Source of the DNA: Novosphingobium sp.
GTDB lineage: Bacteria; Pseudomonadota; Alphaproteobacteria; Sphingomonadales; Sphingomonadaceae
Reading direction: 5' to 3'
DNA length: 50,651 bases
NCBI RefSeq assembly: GCF_019748365.1
Contig: NZ_JAIEPN010000146.1
Location: 1-50,651, forward strand
This document shows positions 35,379-44,383 of the stretch, one piece after another. The number at the start of each line of letters is the position of its first letter. Position 1 is the stretch's first letter. Under the pieces are notes generated by a model. It made no database searches. It saw only the letters and a program-made list of their open reading frames with translations, and was not told the DNA's origin. Both the position numbers and the translations under genes were made by a program.

Positions 35379-35910
35379 GTGGCGACATTCCTCCAACAGA
35401 CAGACCGGGCCCGGCCCGGGGGTCTTTCGCGCTGAGCGCAGCACCGCCGCGAAAGACGGATTGCGGGCACGAGATTGACCCAAGTTCCGTCCATGCGATC
35501 AAATCGCCTTCCAAATCGTAAATTTGCCGAAAAGTTTGCTGCGGGAGGATTACGCAGGATGCGCTGGTCCCGCAGGATCGATGGTAAATGCGGTGGTAGC
35601 CCTCGCCTCGGGAACGGGACTGTCGACGGGCGAAGCATGGGCAGAACAGGCATCACGGGCGCAGCGCAAGGACAGGAAACGGCCTGAGGTGCGCTTTTGA
35701 ACAAGGCTCTGCGGCGAAGCCCGAAGGATCCCTTCTGCAGCATTTGCCAGAAATTGAAATCAACCCAACAATTCTCGCCGATGCGGTGATCGCGGGGATG
35801 AATTGCGAAGTATTGCGCGCAAGCAGCCCGGCACTGCTACCGCGGGAATCGAAGATTCCGAGCTTTCCAGATAACCAAATAAACCTACGACTCCTGACCG
35901 CAATGGAGAT
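35379..35910. other. Upstream region of the Tad genes, no gene recognised
   Basis: About 530 bases. It should contain the promoter for the leftward Tad run, but I see no clear -35/-10 pair. Open frames in it show no conserved features. Codon-level sense appears only after about 35910 in the remnant described next. Confidence 0.4.
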
Positions 35911-36564
35911 ATTTTGCCCGCCCCGGGGAGAGGCGCTACGAGCGGCTCGGCATGCAGTGGTATGTCCGCAATTCGGGGCCGGACAAGACCCGCAATCGAC
36001 CGGCGGCATGATGCTCATCGGACTCACGGTCGATGCCAACAACGTCGTCACCGCTGGGCTCTCCGGCAATTCCGCCTTCCTCGCCGAAGAGACGCTGACC
36101 GATCAGGATATCCATTCCCATGCGCTGGGCGGTGCGCTCTCATGGCGAGCCGCAGAGTATCTGCAGATCGAGGCCCAAGGCCGCTTCAATCGCAGCACGT
36201 TCTGGCGCGAGCATCCGACGTTTCTGTTCCAGCCACCGATGCAATCCGCGCCAGCCGGTAATCACCACCAATCGCGACCTGGGCGATCCTGGGCTCGGCT
36301 GGCCGTGGTCGCGGCCCAACATCCAGAACAACGCGGACCGACAGCGCGCGGATCGACGCGGTGCTGGCTGAACCTGAAGATCGGCGGCGCCTGCGATCTG
36401 GCGCAGCGGATGATCTACTCCTTCGACTACAGCCCGGCCTGGCAGCTTGCGGTCTGCGGGGCGAACTGCGCCGGGATTTCCGGCAGCGTGCCAACCGCCG
36501 CGCTCGCGGCCTTTCTGCGGCGCGCGCCGATCGGCGATATCGGCGAGTGGGTGTCCTTTTCACC
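35911..36564 (+). pseudogene. Frameshifted coding remnants beside a truncated integrase
   Basis: Several protein-like stretches occur in different frames on the plus strand. These are ERRYERLGMQWYVRNSGPDK, then after a stop GLTVDANNVVTAGLSGNSAF ... EYLQIEAQGRFNRSTFWREH, then PVITTNRDLGDPGLGWPWS in another frame, then GGACDLAQRMIYSFDYSPAW. Together they look like one or two decayed genes, perhaps for an outer-membrane or secreted protein. I cannot name a family. The last piece runs up to the point where integrase homology on the other strand stops, so this is probably a deletion scar of an integrated element. Confidence 0.5.
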
Positions 36565-37650
36565 ATGGGCTAGCGCTCGCTCGATTGCATCGGACGACCG
36601 CCTGCCTGATTCGTTGAGGAGCGTGCTGGCCATGGAACGGAAGCCGTGGCTCGTCATTTCCTCGCTCCTGTAGCCGAGGCGTCTGAGACTGCTGTTGAGC
36701 GTGTTCTCGCTCATTGGTCGTGCTCTCGAACGGACGGAGGGGAAGACATAGCCCTTGGGCCCAGTCACCGGTCGCAGGTCCTCAAGCATCGCGATTACCT
36801 GCTGCGATAGTGGCACATGGTGCGCTCGGCGCATCTTCATCTTCTCGGCGGGGATGGTCCACACCTTCTCCTCGAAGTCGATCTCGCTCCACATCGCATG
36901 ACGAAGTTCGCCGGGGCGGACGAACACATTGGCGGCGAGCAGCAGCGCCTGCTTCGTAATCCCGAAACCGTCATAGCCATCAATCGCGCGCAGCAGCTCA
37001 CCGACCTTCTCGGGCTCAACAATGGCACCGTAGTGCGTCACCTTCGGGGTGAGCAGCGCGCCGCGCAGATCCCGCGTCGGGTCCGAGGGAATGCGTGCCG
37101 TCGCGACAGCGTAGCGGAACACTGAGCCCGCAAGTTGCAGCGTGCGTCTTGCGCTCTCTAGCTTGCCTCTCCGCTCAATCCTGCGAACAGCTTCGAGCAC
37201 GTCGATCGGCGCAATGTCCGTGATCGGCAGCTTGCCAATCGATCCATCAAGCAGGCTGAGCAGATACTCGCACCGCGCGGCCGTCGCAGTCGCCCAGGCG
37301 CCGGCGCCGTCACGCTTGCGCTTCGAGCAATACTCCTCGGCCACAGTCGTGAAGGTGCAGCCTGCGACCACTTCGGCATGCTGGCGTGCCTTCACTTTCT
37401 CGCGCGAAGGATCGAGCCCCGCATGCAACTGCTCGCGCGCCTTGTCCCGGCGGCGGCGCGCCTCGCTCAGGCTGATCTCAGGGTAGGGGCCAATCGCGAG
37501 CTTCTTTTCTTTGCCCAGCAGGCGATACTTCATCCGCCAGAGTTTGCTGCCGTTCGGCTGGACCTGAAGATTGAGCCCGCCGCTGTCGCCCATCTTGTAC
37601 GGTTTGGCCCTCGGCTTGGCATTGCGAACCGCAGCGTCTGAAAGCGGCAT
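36565..37650 (-). pseudogene. Tyrosine-recombinase integrase, C-terminally truncated
   Basis: Begins MPLSDAAVRNAKPRAKPYKM, the DUF4102 arm-binding domain of P4-like integrases, then the SAM-like core-binding domain, then the catalytic domain with FVRPGELRHAMWSEID and HGFRSMASTLLNE (the two catalytic Arg regions). After IERALAH, where family members continue to the catalytic Tyr, the frame enters unrelated sequence (GEKDTHSPISPI) that is antisense to the neighbouring remnant. The frame stays open to 36427, but the nucleophilic Tyr is gone, so it should be inactive. The 5' end faces tRNA-Gly about 200 bases away, the usual layout for this integrase family. Confidence 0.87.
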
Positions 37651-37674
37651 TGCGTCACGTCCCTCGATCCGGAA

Positions 37675-37689
37675 CCCCCAACTTGGGGG
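37675..37689. repeat. G/C-tract palindrome upstream of the integrase gene
   Basis: CCCCCAACTTGGGGG is a near-perfect dyad 25 bases before the integrase ATG. Similar tracts recur at 37706-37714 (GGGGGCCTT) and 37729-37738 (GCCCCCAAAT). They could be arm-type or regulator sites of the former element. Confidence 0.4.
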
Positions 37690-37847
37690 CCTTCCAACTT
37701 GACGCCGGGGGCCTTGTCTTCGCCGAGGCCCCCAAATGGGCTGGAAGCAGGCAGAAAACGATGGTGCTCAGCGACCCGATGAACGCAAAAATACCGCTGA
37801 TTTCTGTGGGTTTCAACGATGTCAGTGGATGCCGGTGGACGGAAAGT

Positions 37848-37921
<74 letters not shown>

Positions 37922-38012
37922 AGTGTCCCTGCCTCTGCCACGCCTCGCGCCTCTCCGTCAACCGTTGGCCTGCTGCCCGTCGTGGCACTCGCTGCCCTTG
38001 ATGCTGTGCGCC

Positions 38013-38041
38013 TTGCCCTGCCTCGCCCTAGCCGCTATTGT
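38013..38041 (+). promoter_or_regulatory. Candidate promoter for the acyl-CoA synthetase gene
   Basis: TTGCCC (38013-38018), 17-base spacer, TATTGT (38036-38041), 30 bases before the GTG start. Each hexamer matches the consensus at four of six positions. A small dyad GTTAT-ATTTC-ATAAC (38040-38054) overlaps the start region. Confidence 0.35.
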
Positions 38042-38071
38042 TATATTTCATAACCTATTTCGGAGAGTGAA

Positions 38072-40201
38072 GTGCCCGACAATTCCGCATCCGCCCCTGT
38101 CCTTCCGGCGCTTGAGCGGCTGCTGCGGCCGCGCTCGGTCGCGGTGGTCGGCGCTTCAGACAAGCCCGGCGCGCTTGGTACGACCTTGCTGTCCAATCTC
38201 GATGCCAACGGCTTTTCCGGCGCGGTCTATCCGATCAATCCCAAGCGCGAGACGCTGGGCGGGCGCACTTGCCTGCCAGCCATCGAGGTACTGCCTGAAG
38301 GCGTCGACGCCGCTGTCCTTGCGATTCCCCGTGCCGGCGTGCTCGATGCGGTGCGGGCGCTTGCGGCGCGCAAGGTCGGCGGTGTGGTGATCTTTGCTGC
38401 GGGTTTCGCCGAGGGCGGGCCGGAAGGTCTTGCCGAGCAGCGCGAGATCGCACGCATCGCCCACGAAGCCGGCATGGTCGTGGAGGGCCCCAATTGCCTT
38501 GGCCTCGTCAACTATGTGAACCGAATCCCGCTGACCTTTGTCGAAACCGACGCAAGGCCCCCCGCTGGAAAGCGCGCGATCGGCGTCGTCTCGCAATCGG
38601 GGGCGATGGCCGCCGTGCTCGGCACCGTGCTCCTCGCGCGCGATTGCGGCGTGTCCTACTCGGTCTCCACCGGCAACGAGGCGGCGAGCGGCGTCGAGGA
38701 CTATGTCGACTGGCTGATCGACCAGCCCGACACCCACGTCATCGCGATGATTGTCGAGCAGTTCAGGAAGCCCGAGCGCTTCCTCGCCGCGGCCACCCGC
38801 GCGGCGGCAGCGGGCAAGCCGATCGTCCTGCTCCATCCCGGCACATCCAGCGCCGCGCGCGAATCCGCCGCGACCCACACCGGCGCCATGGCGGGCGACT
38901 ATGCGCTGATGCGCGCCAAGGTCACCCGCGCCGGGGTGATCATGGCCGAAACGCTGGAAGAACTGGGCGATATCGCCGAAATCGCGCTGCGTTGCCCCGC
39001 GCTGCCTTCGGGCGATACGGCGGTGCTTGGCGAATCCGGCGCGTTCAAGGCGCTCACGCTCGATCTGGCGGAATCGCTCGGGCTGCCGCTGGCGCCGCTG
39101 CATGATGCGGATTCGCCTGCCCTGCGTGCCGCGCTGCCGCCTTTCGTGCCGGTCAGCAACCCGCTCGATATCACCGCGCAGGGCCTCTCCGAACCGGCGA
39201 TCTACACGCGTTGCCTGGAAGCGCTGCTCGATGATCCGCGCGTCGGCACGGTGCTCGCGGGCATCATCCAGGCCGAAGCGGTGACCTGTGCGATCAAGTT
39301 CCCGCCGATCCTCGCTGCCGCGACCGCCCGGCCGCTCACCAAGCCGCTGATCTTTGCGGGCCTCGATGAAGGCGCTGCCGTTCCGTCGGAGCGCATAGCC
39401 TCGCTTCGTGCGGCGGGTATCCCGTGGTTCCCCACCACCGAGCGCGCATTGCGTGCGATCACCCGCCTGACGCAGTTTGCGGCGCGTGATACCACCCGGA
39501 ACGCGGAAAGCCCGCTCCCCGTGCCCGGCCTCGCGGCAGAGTTTGGCGTGATCCCTGAATACAAGGCCAAGGCCCTGCTCGGCCCCCTCGGCATTCCTTT
39601 CCCGGCGGGCCAGTTCGCCGCCAGCGCCGATGCCGCGGTCGCCGCTGCCGAGGCGCTCGGCTATCCCGTCGCTATGAAGGCGCAGGCCGCTGCGCTCAGC
39701 CACAAGAGCGATGCCGGCGGCGTGATCCTGAACCTTGCCGATGGCGCTGCCGTGCGCGCCGCGTGGGACAAGATGCACGCCAGCGTCGCAGCCTATTCCG
39801 CCGCGATCCGGCTTGACGGCGTGCTGATCGAGGCGATGGGTGCGCGCGGGGTGGAAATGATCGTCGGCGCGAAGAACGATCCCGAATGGGGGCCGGTCCT
39901 GCTCGCCGGCTTCGGCGGCGTCACTGCCGAAATTCTCGGCGACGTGCGCCTGCTCGCGGCGGACATGACGTCGGAAGCGGTCGAAGCCGAACTGATGAAG
40001 CTCAAGAGTGCGGCGATCCTTTCGGGCTATCGCGGTGCGCCGTCGCTCGATGTCCCCGCGCTCGCGCAGCTGATCGTCACGCTCGGCCGCGTGCTGCGCG
40101 CCGAACCCTCGATCCGCGAGGTTGATCTCAACCCTGTGATCCTGCACCCCAAGGGCCAGGGCGTCGTCGCGCTCGATGCGCTGATGCTGGTGGAAGGCTG
40201 A
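38072..40201 (+). CDS. NDP-forming acyl-CoA synthetase (acetate-CoA ligase family), fused alpha-beta
   Basis: A 709-residue protein. Residues ~10-140 form the CoA-binding Rossmann domain (SVAVVGASDKPGALGTTLL, GPNCLGLVN). Residues ~165-460 are the succinyl-CoA-ligase-like domain with VVSQSGAM and THTGAMAG, where His269 is the likely phosphorylated residue. Residues ~490-705 are an ATP-grasp domain (VAMKAQAAALSHKSDAGGVI, FGGVTAEIL, DLNPVILH). It interconverts an organic acid, CoA and ATP with acyl-CoA, ADP and phosphate in the cytosol. The acid is not determinable. GTG 38072 has GGAG upstream; no ATG fits better. Confidence 0.9.
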   Translation: MPDNSASAPVLPALERLLRPRSVAVVGASDKPGALGTTLLSNLDANGFSGAVYPINPKRETLGGRTCLPAIEVLPEGVDAAVLAIPRAGVLDAVRALAARKVGGVVIFAAGFAEGGPEGLAEQREIARIAHEAGMVVEGPNCLGLVNYVNRIPLTFVETDARPPAGKRAIGVVSQSGAMAAVLGTVLLARDCGVSYSVSTGNEAASGVEDYVDWLIDQPDTHVIAMIVEQFRKPERFLAAATRAAAAGKPIVLLHPGTSSAARESAATHTGAMAGDYALMRAKVTRAGVIMAETLEELGDIAEIALRCPALPSGDTAVLGESGAFKALTLDLAESLGLPLAPLHDADSPALRAALPPFVPVSNPLDITAQGLSEPAIYTRCLEALLDDPRVGTVLAGIIQAEAVTCAIKFPPILAAATARPLTKPLIFAGLDEGAAVPSERIASLRAAGIPWFPTTERALRAITRLTQFAARDTTRNAESPLPVPGLAAEFGVIPEYKAKALLGPLGIPFPAGQFAASADAAVAAAEALGYPVAMKAQAAALSHKSDAGGVILNLADGAAVRAAWDKMHASVAAYSAAIRLDGVLIEAMGARGVEMIVGAKNDPEWGPVLLAGFGGVTAEILGDVRLLAADMTSEAVEAELMKLKSAAILSGYRGAPSLDVPALAQLIVTLGRVLRAEPSIREVDLNPVILHPKGQGVVALDALMLVEG

Positions 40202-40208
40202 GCTGCTT

Positions 40209-41006
40209 TCAGCGCTGCGGCGTCGCCATCTTCTCGGCCTCGGCAATTGCAGCCTTGGCGATCGGCTCCATCACCGCGTAGCCCTTGGCGTTGGGATGGA
40301 TGCCGTCTGGCGCAATGTCGGGGTTCATGCCGCCTTCGGCATTGACCAGCGCGCCATGGTAATCGGCGTAGACCGCGCCCCGTGCCCGCGCGAGAGCGCG
40401 CAGCCAGGCGTTGAGCGCGACAACCTGCTTCGCCGTCTCCAGCTTGGGCTTCCACGGGATTCTGGCAGCGGGCAGGATGCTCCCCAGCACCACGCCGATG
40501 CCGTTGGCCTTGGCGATGTCCACCATCGCCATGACATGGTTCTCGAACCGTTCGGCGCTGGTCGGGCCGGTGTTGCCGCCCAGATCATTGGTGCCGATCA
40601 TGATGTGCACGACGCGCGGGCGCAGCCGCACCACGTCCTGATAGAACCGCACGAGGATCTGCGGGCTGGTCTGTCCGCCGATCCCGCGGCCAACCGCGCC
40701 GCCGGCAAACAGCACAGGCGCCAGCGGCACCCAGCCTTCGGTGATCGAATCGCCGATGAACACGACGCGCGGTGGCGCTGCGAGCTGCTTGTCAGCCTCG
40801 GCATAGCGGCATTCCCACGCCCAATCGTTCTTGAGCACATAGGGATGGCCGAACCACAACCCTCTCTGATCGGGGCAGGGCTTGTCCAGCATGCCGTCCC
40901 CCGGGGCCTCGACCGGAGGGGAAGGCGGGGGAAAGCTCGGCGCCGGCGCCGTCTGGGCAAGCACCGGGCCGGCCCAGAGCGCAGCGGCGAGCAGCCCCCA
41001 CCGCAT
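40209..41006 (-). CDS. Secreted SGNH/GDSL-family hydrolase
   Basis: A 265-residue protein. Signal peptide MRWGLLAAALWAGPVLAQ, a Pro-rich linker, then block I FIGDSITEGW with the nucleophilic Ser, block II Gly (GRGIGGQT), block III GTNDLGGNT, and block V DGIHPNAKGY with the catalytic Asp and His. It is a periplasmic or secreted esterase/acylhydrolase. Its ATG shares one base with the stop of spt (TGATG), so it is translationally coupled to sphingolipid synthesis genes. A lipid-related substrate is plausible but only inferred from position. Confidence 0.9.
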   Translation of the reverse strand: MRWGLLAAALWAGPVLAQTAPAPSFPPPSPPVEAPGDGMLDKPCPDQRGLWFGHPYVLKNDWAWECRYAEADKQLAAPPRVVFIGDSITEGWVPLAPVLFAGGAVGRGIGGQTSPQILVRFYQDVVRLRPRVVHIMIGTNDLGGNTGPTSAERFENHVMAMVDIAKANGIGVVLGSILPAARIPWKPKLETAKQVVALNAWLRALARARGAVYADYHGALVNAEGGMNPDIAPDGIHPNAKGYAVMEPIAKAAIAEAEKMATPQR

Positions 41007-42235
41007 CAGATGATCCCCACGGCCTTGCCGGCGCGCTCGAACATGCCGGTGATGATCGCCACCTGCTCGGCGCTATGCTCGGCGCAGAGCGAGCAGCGCA
41101 GCAGCGTCATTCCCGCCGGCGTCGCCGGCGGGCGGGCAAGGTTCACGTAGAGCCCCTCGCGCAGCAGCGCTTCCCACATCATCGCGCCGCGCTCGAGGTC
41201 GGGCATGATCACCGCGATGATCGCGCTCTGCGGCTCCGCCGTCCCCAGCTTGAAACCCAGATCGGTCAGCGCCTTGTGCAGCGTGCGCGAGTTTTCCCAC
41301 AAGTGCGCGCGCTTGTTCCCGGCATGCATCAGCTTGCGGATCGAGGTCGCCGCGGTCGCCACCACGCTCGGCGGCAGGCTGGCGGTGAACACGTAAGGGC
41401 GGCAGACGAGGCGCATGATCTCGAACTTCGGGTGGTTCGAAACGCAGAAGCCGCCGACCGTGCCGACCGACTTGGAGAACGTGCCGATCACGAAATCGAC
41501 ATCGTCCAGCACGCCCTGGTCCTCGGCCACGCCGCGCCCGTTCGGCCCGATGAAGCCCATCGAATGCGCTTCATCCACCAGCACCATCGCACCGTTTTCC
41601 TTGGCGATGCGGATCATCTCTTTCAGCGGCGCGATATCGCCCAGCATCGAATAGACGCCCTCGAGCACGACGAGCTTGCCCGCGCCTTCGGGAATGCGCT
41701 TGAGGCGCTTTTCCATCGCCTCGATATCGTTGTGCTTGAACGGCACGACTTCGGCATCGCCCATCTTGCAGCCGTCCCAGATCGAGGCGTGGCTGTCGAT
41801 GTCGAGCACGATGTAATCGCCCTTGCCCGCGATCGTGCTGATGATGCCGAGGTTCGCCTGGTATCCGGTCGAGAACACCATGGCATGGTCCATGCCGTAG
41901 AATTCCTTGAGCGCATCCTCCACCGCGCGGTGGCCGGCATAAGTGCCGTTGAGCACGCGGCTGCCGGTGGTACCGCTGCCGAAGTCATCGAGCGCCTGCT
42001 TGCCCGCCTCGATCACGTCGGGGTCGAAGGTCATGCCCATGTAATTGTAGGTGCCGAGCAGGATCGTCTCGCGTCCGCTGCAGATCGCCGTGGTGGGCGA
42101 AAGCACTTTCTCCATCACGAGGCTGAACGGATCGGTCACGCCCGTCGCCAGCAGCGAACGGCGCGTCTCGATCATCGGATCGAACTTCGAAAAGAGGTCC
42201 GTCTGCGCGGCCTCCGGCTTGGTCATGTCGTTCAT
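41006..42235 (-). CDS. spt: Serine palmitoyltransferase
   Basis: A 409-residue soluble homodimer-type alpha-oxoamine synthase. The PLP Lys is Lys255 in GTFSKSVGTVGGF. His149 (DSHA) stacks on PLP, and Asp221 and His224 (DEAHSMG) complete the site. All are offset by exactly ten from the Sphingomonas paucimobilis numbering I recall (265, 159, 231, 234). It condenses serine with an acyl thioester to 3-ketosphinganine, the first step of sphingolipid synthesis, which replaces LPS in sphingomonads. It starts four bases after the acyl carrier protein gene, which probably supplies its acyl donor. Confidence 0.95.
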   Translation of the reverse strand: MNDMTKPEAAQTDLFSKFDPMIETRRSLLATGVTDPFSLVMEKVLSPTTAICSGRETILLGTYNYMGMTFDPDVIEAGKQALDDFGSGTTGSRVLNGTYAGHRAVEDALKEFYGMDHAMVFSTGYQANLGIISTIAGKGDYIVLDIDSHASIWDGCKMGDAEVVPFKHNDIEAMEKRLKRIPEGAGKLVVLEGVYSMLGDIAPLKEMIRIAKENGAMVLVDEAHSMGFIGPNGRGVAEDQGVLDDVDFVIGTFSKSVGTVGGFCVSNHPKFEIMRLVCRPYVFTASLPPSVVATAATSIRKLMHAGNKRAHLWENSRTLHKALTDLGFKLGTAEPQSAIIAVIMPDLERGAMMWEALLREGLYVNLARPPATPAGMTLLRCSLCAEHSAEQVAIITGMFERAGKAVGII

Positions 42236-42239
42236 GCGT

Positions 42240-42479
42240 TCAGCCCTGCAGTTTGGTCACGGCATCGATCAGCTGACCGTAGGTTTCGATCTCGGCCTGC
42301 TGGTTCATGCTGATGATGATGTCGAACTCGTCCTCGATCGCGGCCACGAAATCCATGACCGTGAGGCTGTCCCACTCCAGATCGCCGGCGAACGAGGTGG
42401 TCTCGTCGATCGCGAGGCCGTTCTTGTTGAACGGCTCGATCACTTCGGCAATGCGGGCGGCGGTGGCGGCGCGATCCAT
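42240..42479 (-). CDS. Acyl carrier protein dedicated to sphingolipid synthesis (probable)
   Basis: A 79-residue ACP with the phosphopantetheine Ser38 in EWDSLTVMD and the usual four-helix, acidic composition. ATG 42479 has GGAG ten bases upstream; an ATG at 42488 sits only one base from the same GGAG and is less likely. It lies four bases before spt on the same strand. In related alphaproteobacteria a specialised ACP is encoded beside spt and is needed for sphingolipid formation. It is not the FabF-linked housekeeping ACP by context. Confidence 0.88.
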   Translation of the reverse strand: MDRAATAARIAEVIEPFNKNGLAIDETTSFAGDLEWDSLTVMDFVAAIEDEFDIIISMNQQAEIETYGQLIDAVTKLQG

Positions 42480-42587
42480 TTGTATCATTCTCCAACTGTG
42501 AGGGCGCCTTTGCCCCAAGAATAAGGCTGAAAAGCGGCCAGCAGCCATGCTTGTCAAGCGCGGCGCCCCTGCAGGCTGGGGAGAGCC

Positions 42588-42950
42588 CTAGACCAGCGCG
42601 CGCACCGCCGTCATGAACGGTCCGATCGAAACCGGCTTGGCGAGATAGCCTTCCGCGCCCGCCTCGCGGATGCGTTCCTCGTCGCCCTTGCCGGCATAGG
42701 CGGTCACCGCCAGCACCGGGATCAGCCTGAGGCCGGGATCACCCTTCAGGGCTTCGATCAGCTCCAGCCCCGAGATATTGGGCAGCTGGATATCCATGAT
42801 GATCAGGTTCGGCACGAATTCCCTTGCACGGACAAGCACATCGCGCCCATCGCCAAGCGGCTCGACGGCAAAGCCGCCCGCTTTCAGCACGTCGCAGAAC
42901 AGCTTTCGGTTGAGGTCGTTGTCCTCGACAACCAGTATTCTTTTTGCCAC
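42588..42950 (-). CDS. divK: DivK-like single-domain response regulator
   Basis: A 120-residue receiver without output domain. Phospho-acceptor Asp53 (LIIMDIQLPNISGLEL), acidic pocket VEDND at 8-12, Thr/Ala at AVTAYAGKGDEERIREAG, and Lys105 in YLAKPVS. Asp53 and Lys105 coincide with Caulobacter DivK, and the GDEERIREAG block is nearly identical. DivK controls the DivJ/PleC kinases and CtrA activity during the cell cycle. It starts with GTG and diverges from the DUF3572 gene with overlapping 5' ends. The acp-spt pair follows 108 bases downstream on the same strand. Confidence 0.87.
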   Translation of the reverse strand: MAKRILVVEDNDLNRKLFCDVLKAGGFAVEPLGDGRDVLVRAREFVPNLIIMDIQLPNISGLELIEALKGDPGLRLIPVLAVTAYAGKGDEERIREAGAEGYLAKPVSIGPFMTAVRALV

Positions 42951-43291
42951 TGAGCCCCGATATCCTCATACCCGCTTGGCTGCTTGCCTACTCACCCCGG
43001 AAGGCCCTGACAATCGCCCGCGCATCTGCCTCCCCCCCAGATTTCGGCATCGATCCTGCCGCTGCCGCGCTGCAGGCACTCGGCTGGGTGCTGGGCGATG
43101 CACCGCGCGCCGAACGGTTCCTTTCGCTCACCGGGCTCACGCCTGACGAACTGCGCGCAGGGCTCGGCGATCCGGCCGTGCAGGGTGCGGTGCTCGAGTT
43201 CCTGTGCGGGCATGAGGCGGATCTGATTGCGGCAGCAGAGGCGCTGGGCATGGCCCCGGCCGATCTGGCTGCTGCCCGGGAGAAATTGTGA
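42944..43291 (+). CDS. DUF3572 family protein
   Basis: A protein of about 115 residues or slightly shorter. The conserved part ALQALGWVLGDAPRAERFLS ... TPDELRAGLGDPAVQGAVLE is characteristic of small alphaproteobacterial DUF3572 proteins of unknown function. No ATG lies upstream of this block, so TTG 42944 is the best available start, although it overlaps the divergent divK start by seven bases; the true start may be internal. Its TGA shares one base with the ATG of the next gene, making it first in a five-gene coupled operon. Confidence 0.75.
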   Translation: MPLSPDILIPAWLLAYSPRKALTIARASASPPDFGIDPAAAALQALGWVLGDAPRAERFLSLTGLTPDELRAGLGDPAVQGAVLEFLCGHEADLIAAAEALGMAPADLAAAREKL

Positions 43292-43926
43292 TGAGTAAGC
43301 CGCTGGTGATCAGCGATTGCGATGAAGTGCTGCTGCACATGATCGCGCCCTATCGGGATTGGCTGGGCGAACAGCACGGCATCGATTTCGTGATGGAAGA
43401 CAGCGATTTCAGCAAGGCCATGCGCTATGCCGGAACGGGCGATCCCGTCCCCGGCCCTGAAATCTGGCGCCTGCTCGGCCTGTTCTTCGATACCGAGATG
43501 CACCGCCAGCAAGCCATCTCCGGCGCGGTCGAAGGGATCAATGCGCTCGCGCAGCATGCCGATGTGGTCATCCTGACCAACCTCAACGACGAGCGCCGCA
43601 ATGCCCGCGCCCGCCAGTTGCAGGACATCGGCATCCATGCACGGGTCTTCACCAATCAGGGGCCGAAGGGGCCCGCGCTCAAGGCCATTCTCGATGAATA
43701 CCAGCCCAGCCGCGCGGTCTTCATCGATGATCTGCCGCAGCACCACGGCTCGGTCATGGAAGTGGCCCCTCATGTCAGCCGCCTGCATCTGTGCGGTGAA
43801 CCAATGATCGCGCGCCACATCGATTGCGCGCATGTCAAGGGCCACGCCCATGCCCGTATCGACCAGTGGGAGCACGCGCTGCCCTGGCTTATGGACAGAA
43901 TACACGGAGTGAACGACGATGAGTGA
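43291..43926 (+). CDS. HAD-superfamily hydrolase
   Basis: A 211-residue protein. Motif I is VISDCDEVLL with Asp9 as nucleophile and Asp11 as acid/base; motif II is the Thr of ILTNLNDE; motif IV FIDDLP supplies the metal-binding acidic pair. A small alpha-helical cap lies between motifs I and II. The usual role is a phosphatase acting on a small metabolite. Start ATG 43291 overlaps the previous stop by one base and has GGGAG upstream. It overlaps the RidA gene by eight bases. Substrate unknown. Confidence 0.82.
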   Translation: MSKPLVISDCDEVLLHMIAPYRDWLGEQHGIDFVMEDSDFSKAMRYAGTGDPVPGPEIWRLLGLFFDTEMHRQQAISGAVEGINALAQHADVVILTNLNDERRNARARQLQDIGIHARVFTNQGPKGPALKAILDEYQPSRAVFIDDLPQHHGSVMEVAPHVSRLHLCGEPMIARHIDCAHVKGHAHARIDQWEHALPWLMDRIHGVNDDE

Positions 43927-44383
43927 CACCGCCGCCAAGCTCGCTGAACTCGGCATCACCCTGCCCGTGCCCGCCGCGCCGGTGGCGGCCTATGTCCCTA
44001 CGGTCGAGGCCGGCGGCTTTCTCTATGTCTCGGGGCAGGTCTCGTTCGTCGATGGCGCGCTGGTCAAGGGCAAGCTCGGCGCCGACCTTACGGTCGAGCA
44101 GGGCTTTGCCGCCGCGCAGGGCTGCGGGCTCATGCTGCTCGCCCAGGCCCAGGCCGCGCTCGGCTCGCTCGACCGGATCGCCCGCGTCGTGAAGCTCGGC
44201 GCGTTCGTCGCCTGCACGCCCGATTTCACCGACCAGCCCAAGGTCGCCAACGGCGCCTCGGAACTCATGGTCGCGGTGTTCGGCGATGCCGGCAAGCACA
44301 GCCGCAGCGCCGTCGGCGTGCCTTCGCTCCCCCTCGGCTGCGCAGTGGAAATCGATGCTGTATTTGCTCTCCATCCTGCTTGA
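43919..44383 (+). CDS. RidA/YjgF-YER057c-UK114 family protein
   Basis: A 154-residue protein of the long alphaproteobacterial RidA subgroup. It starts SDTAAKLAELGITLPVPAAP, has GGFLYVSGQVSF, and ends with SRSAVGVPSLPLGCAVEIDA, where the family Arg is in HSRSAVG. Members deaminate reactive enamines/imines released by PLP enzymes, or have related metabolite-clearance roles, in the cytosol. It overlaps the HAD gene by eight and the phosphodiesterase gene by 29 bases. Confidence 0.9.
   Translation: MSDTAAKLAELGITLPVPAAPVAAYVPTVEAGGFLYVSGQVSFVDGALVKGKLGADLTVEQGFAAAQGCGLMLLAQAQAALGSLDRIARVVKLGAFVACTPDFTDQPKVANGASELMVAVFGDAGKHSRSAVGVPSLPLGCAVEIDAVFALHPA

Noticed and set aside
33585..35435. 616-codon plus-strand frame opposite the TadG-like gene
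   Set aside because: The minus strand encodes a VWA protein with a membrane helix and MIDAS motif; the plus-strand translation shows no recognisable fold.
38156..40246. 696-codon open frame opposite the acyl-CoA synthetase gene
   Set aside because: Shadow frame: it mirrors a gene with all three expected domains, and its own sequence is low-complexity Arg/Gly/Asp/His.
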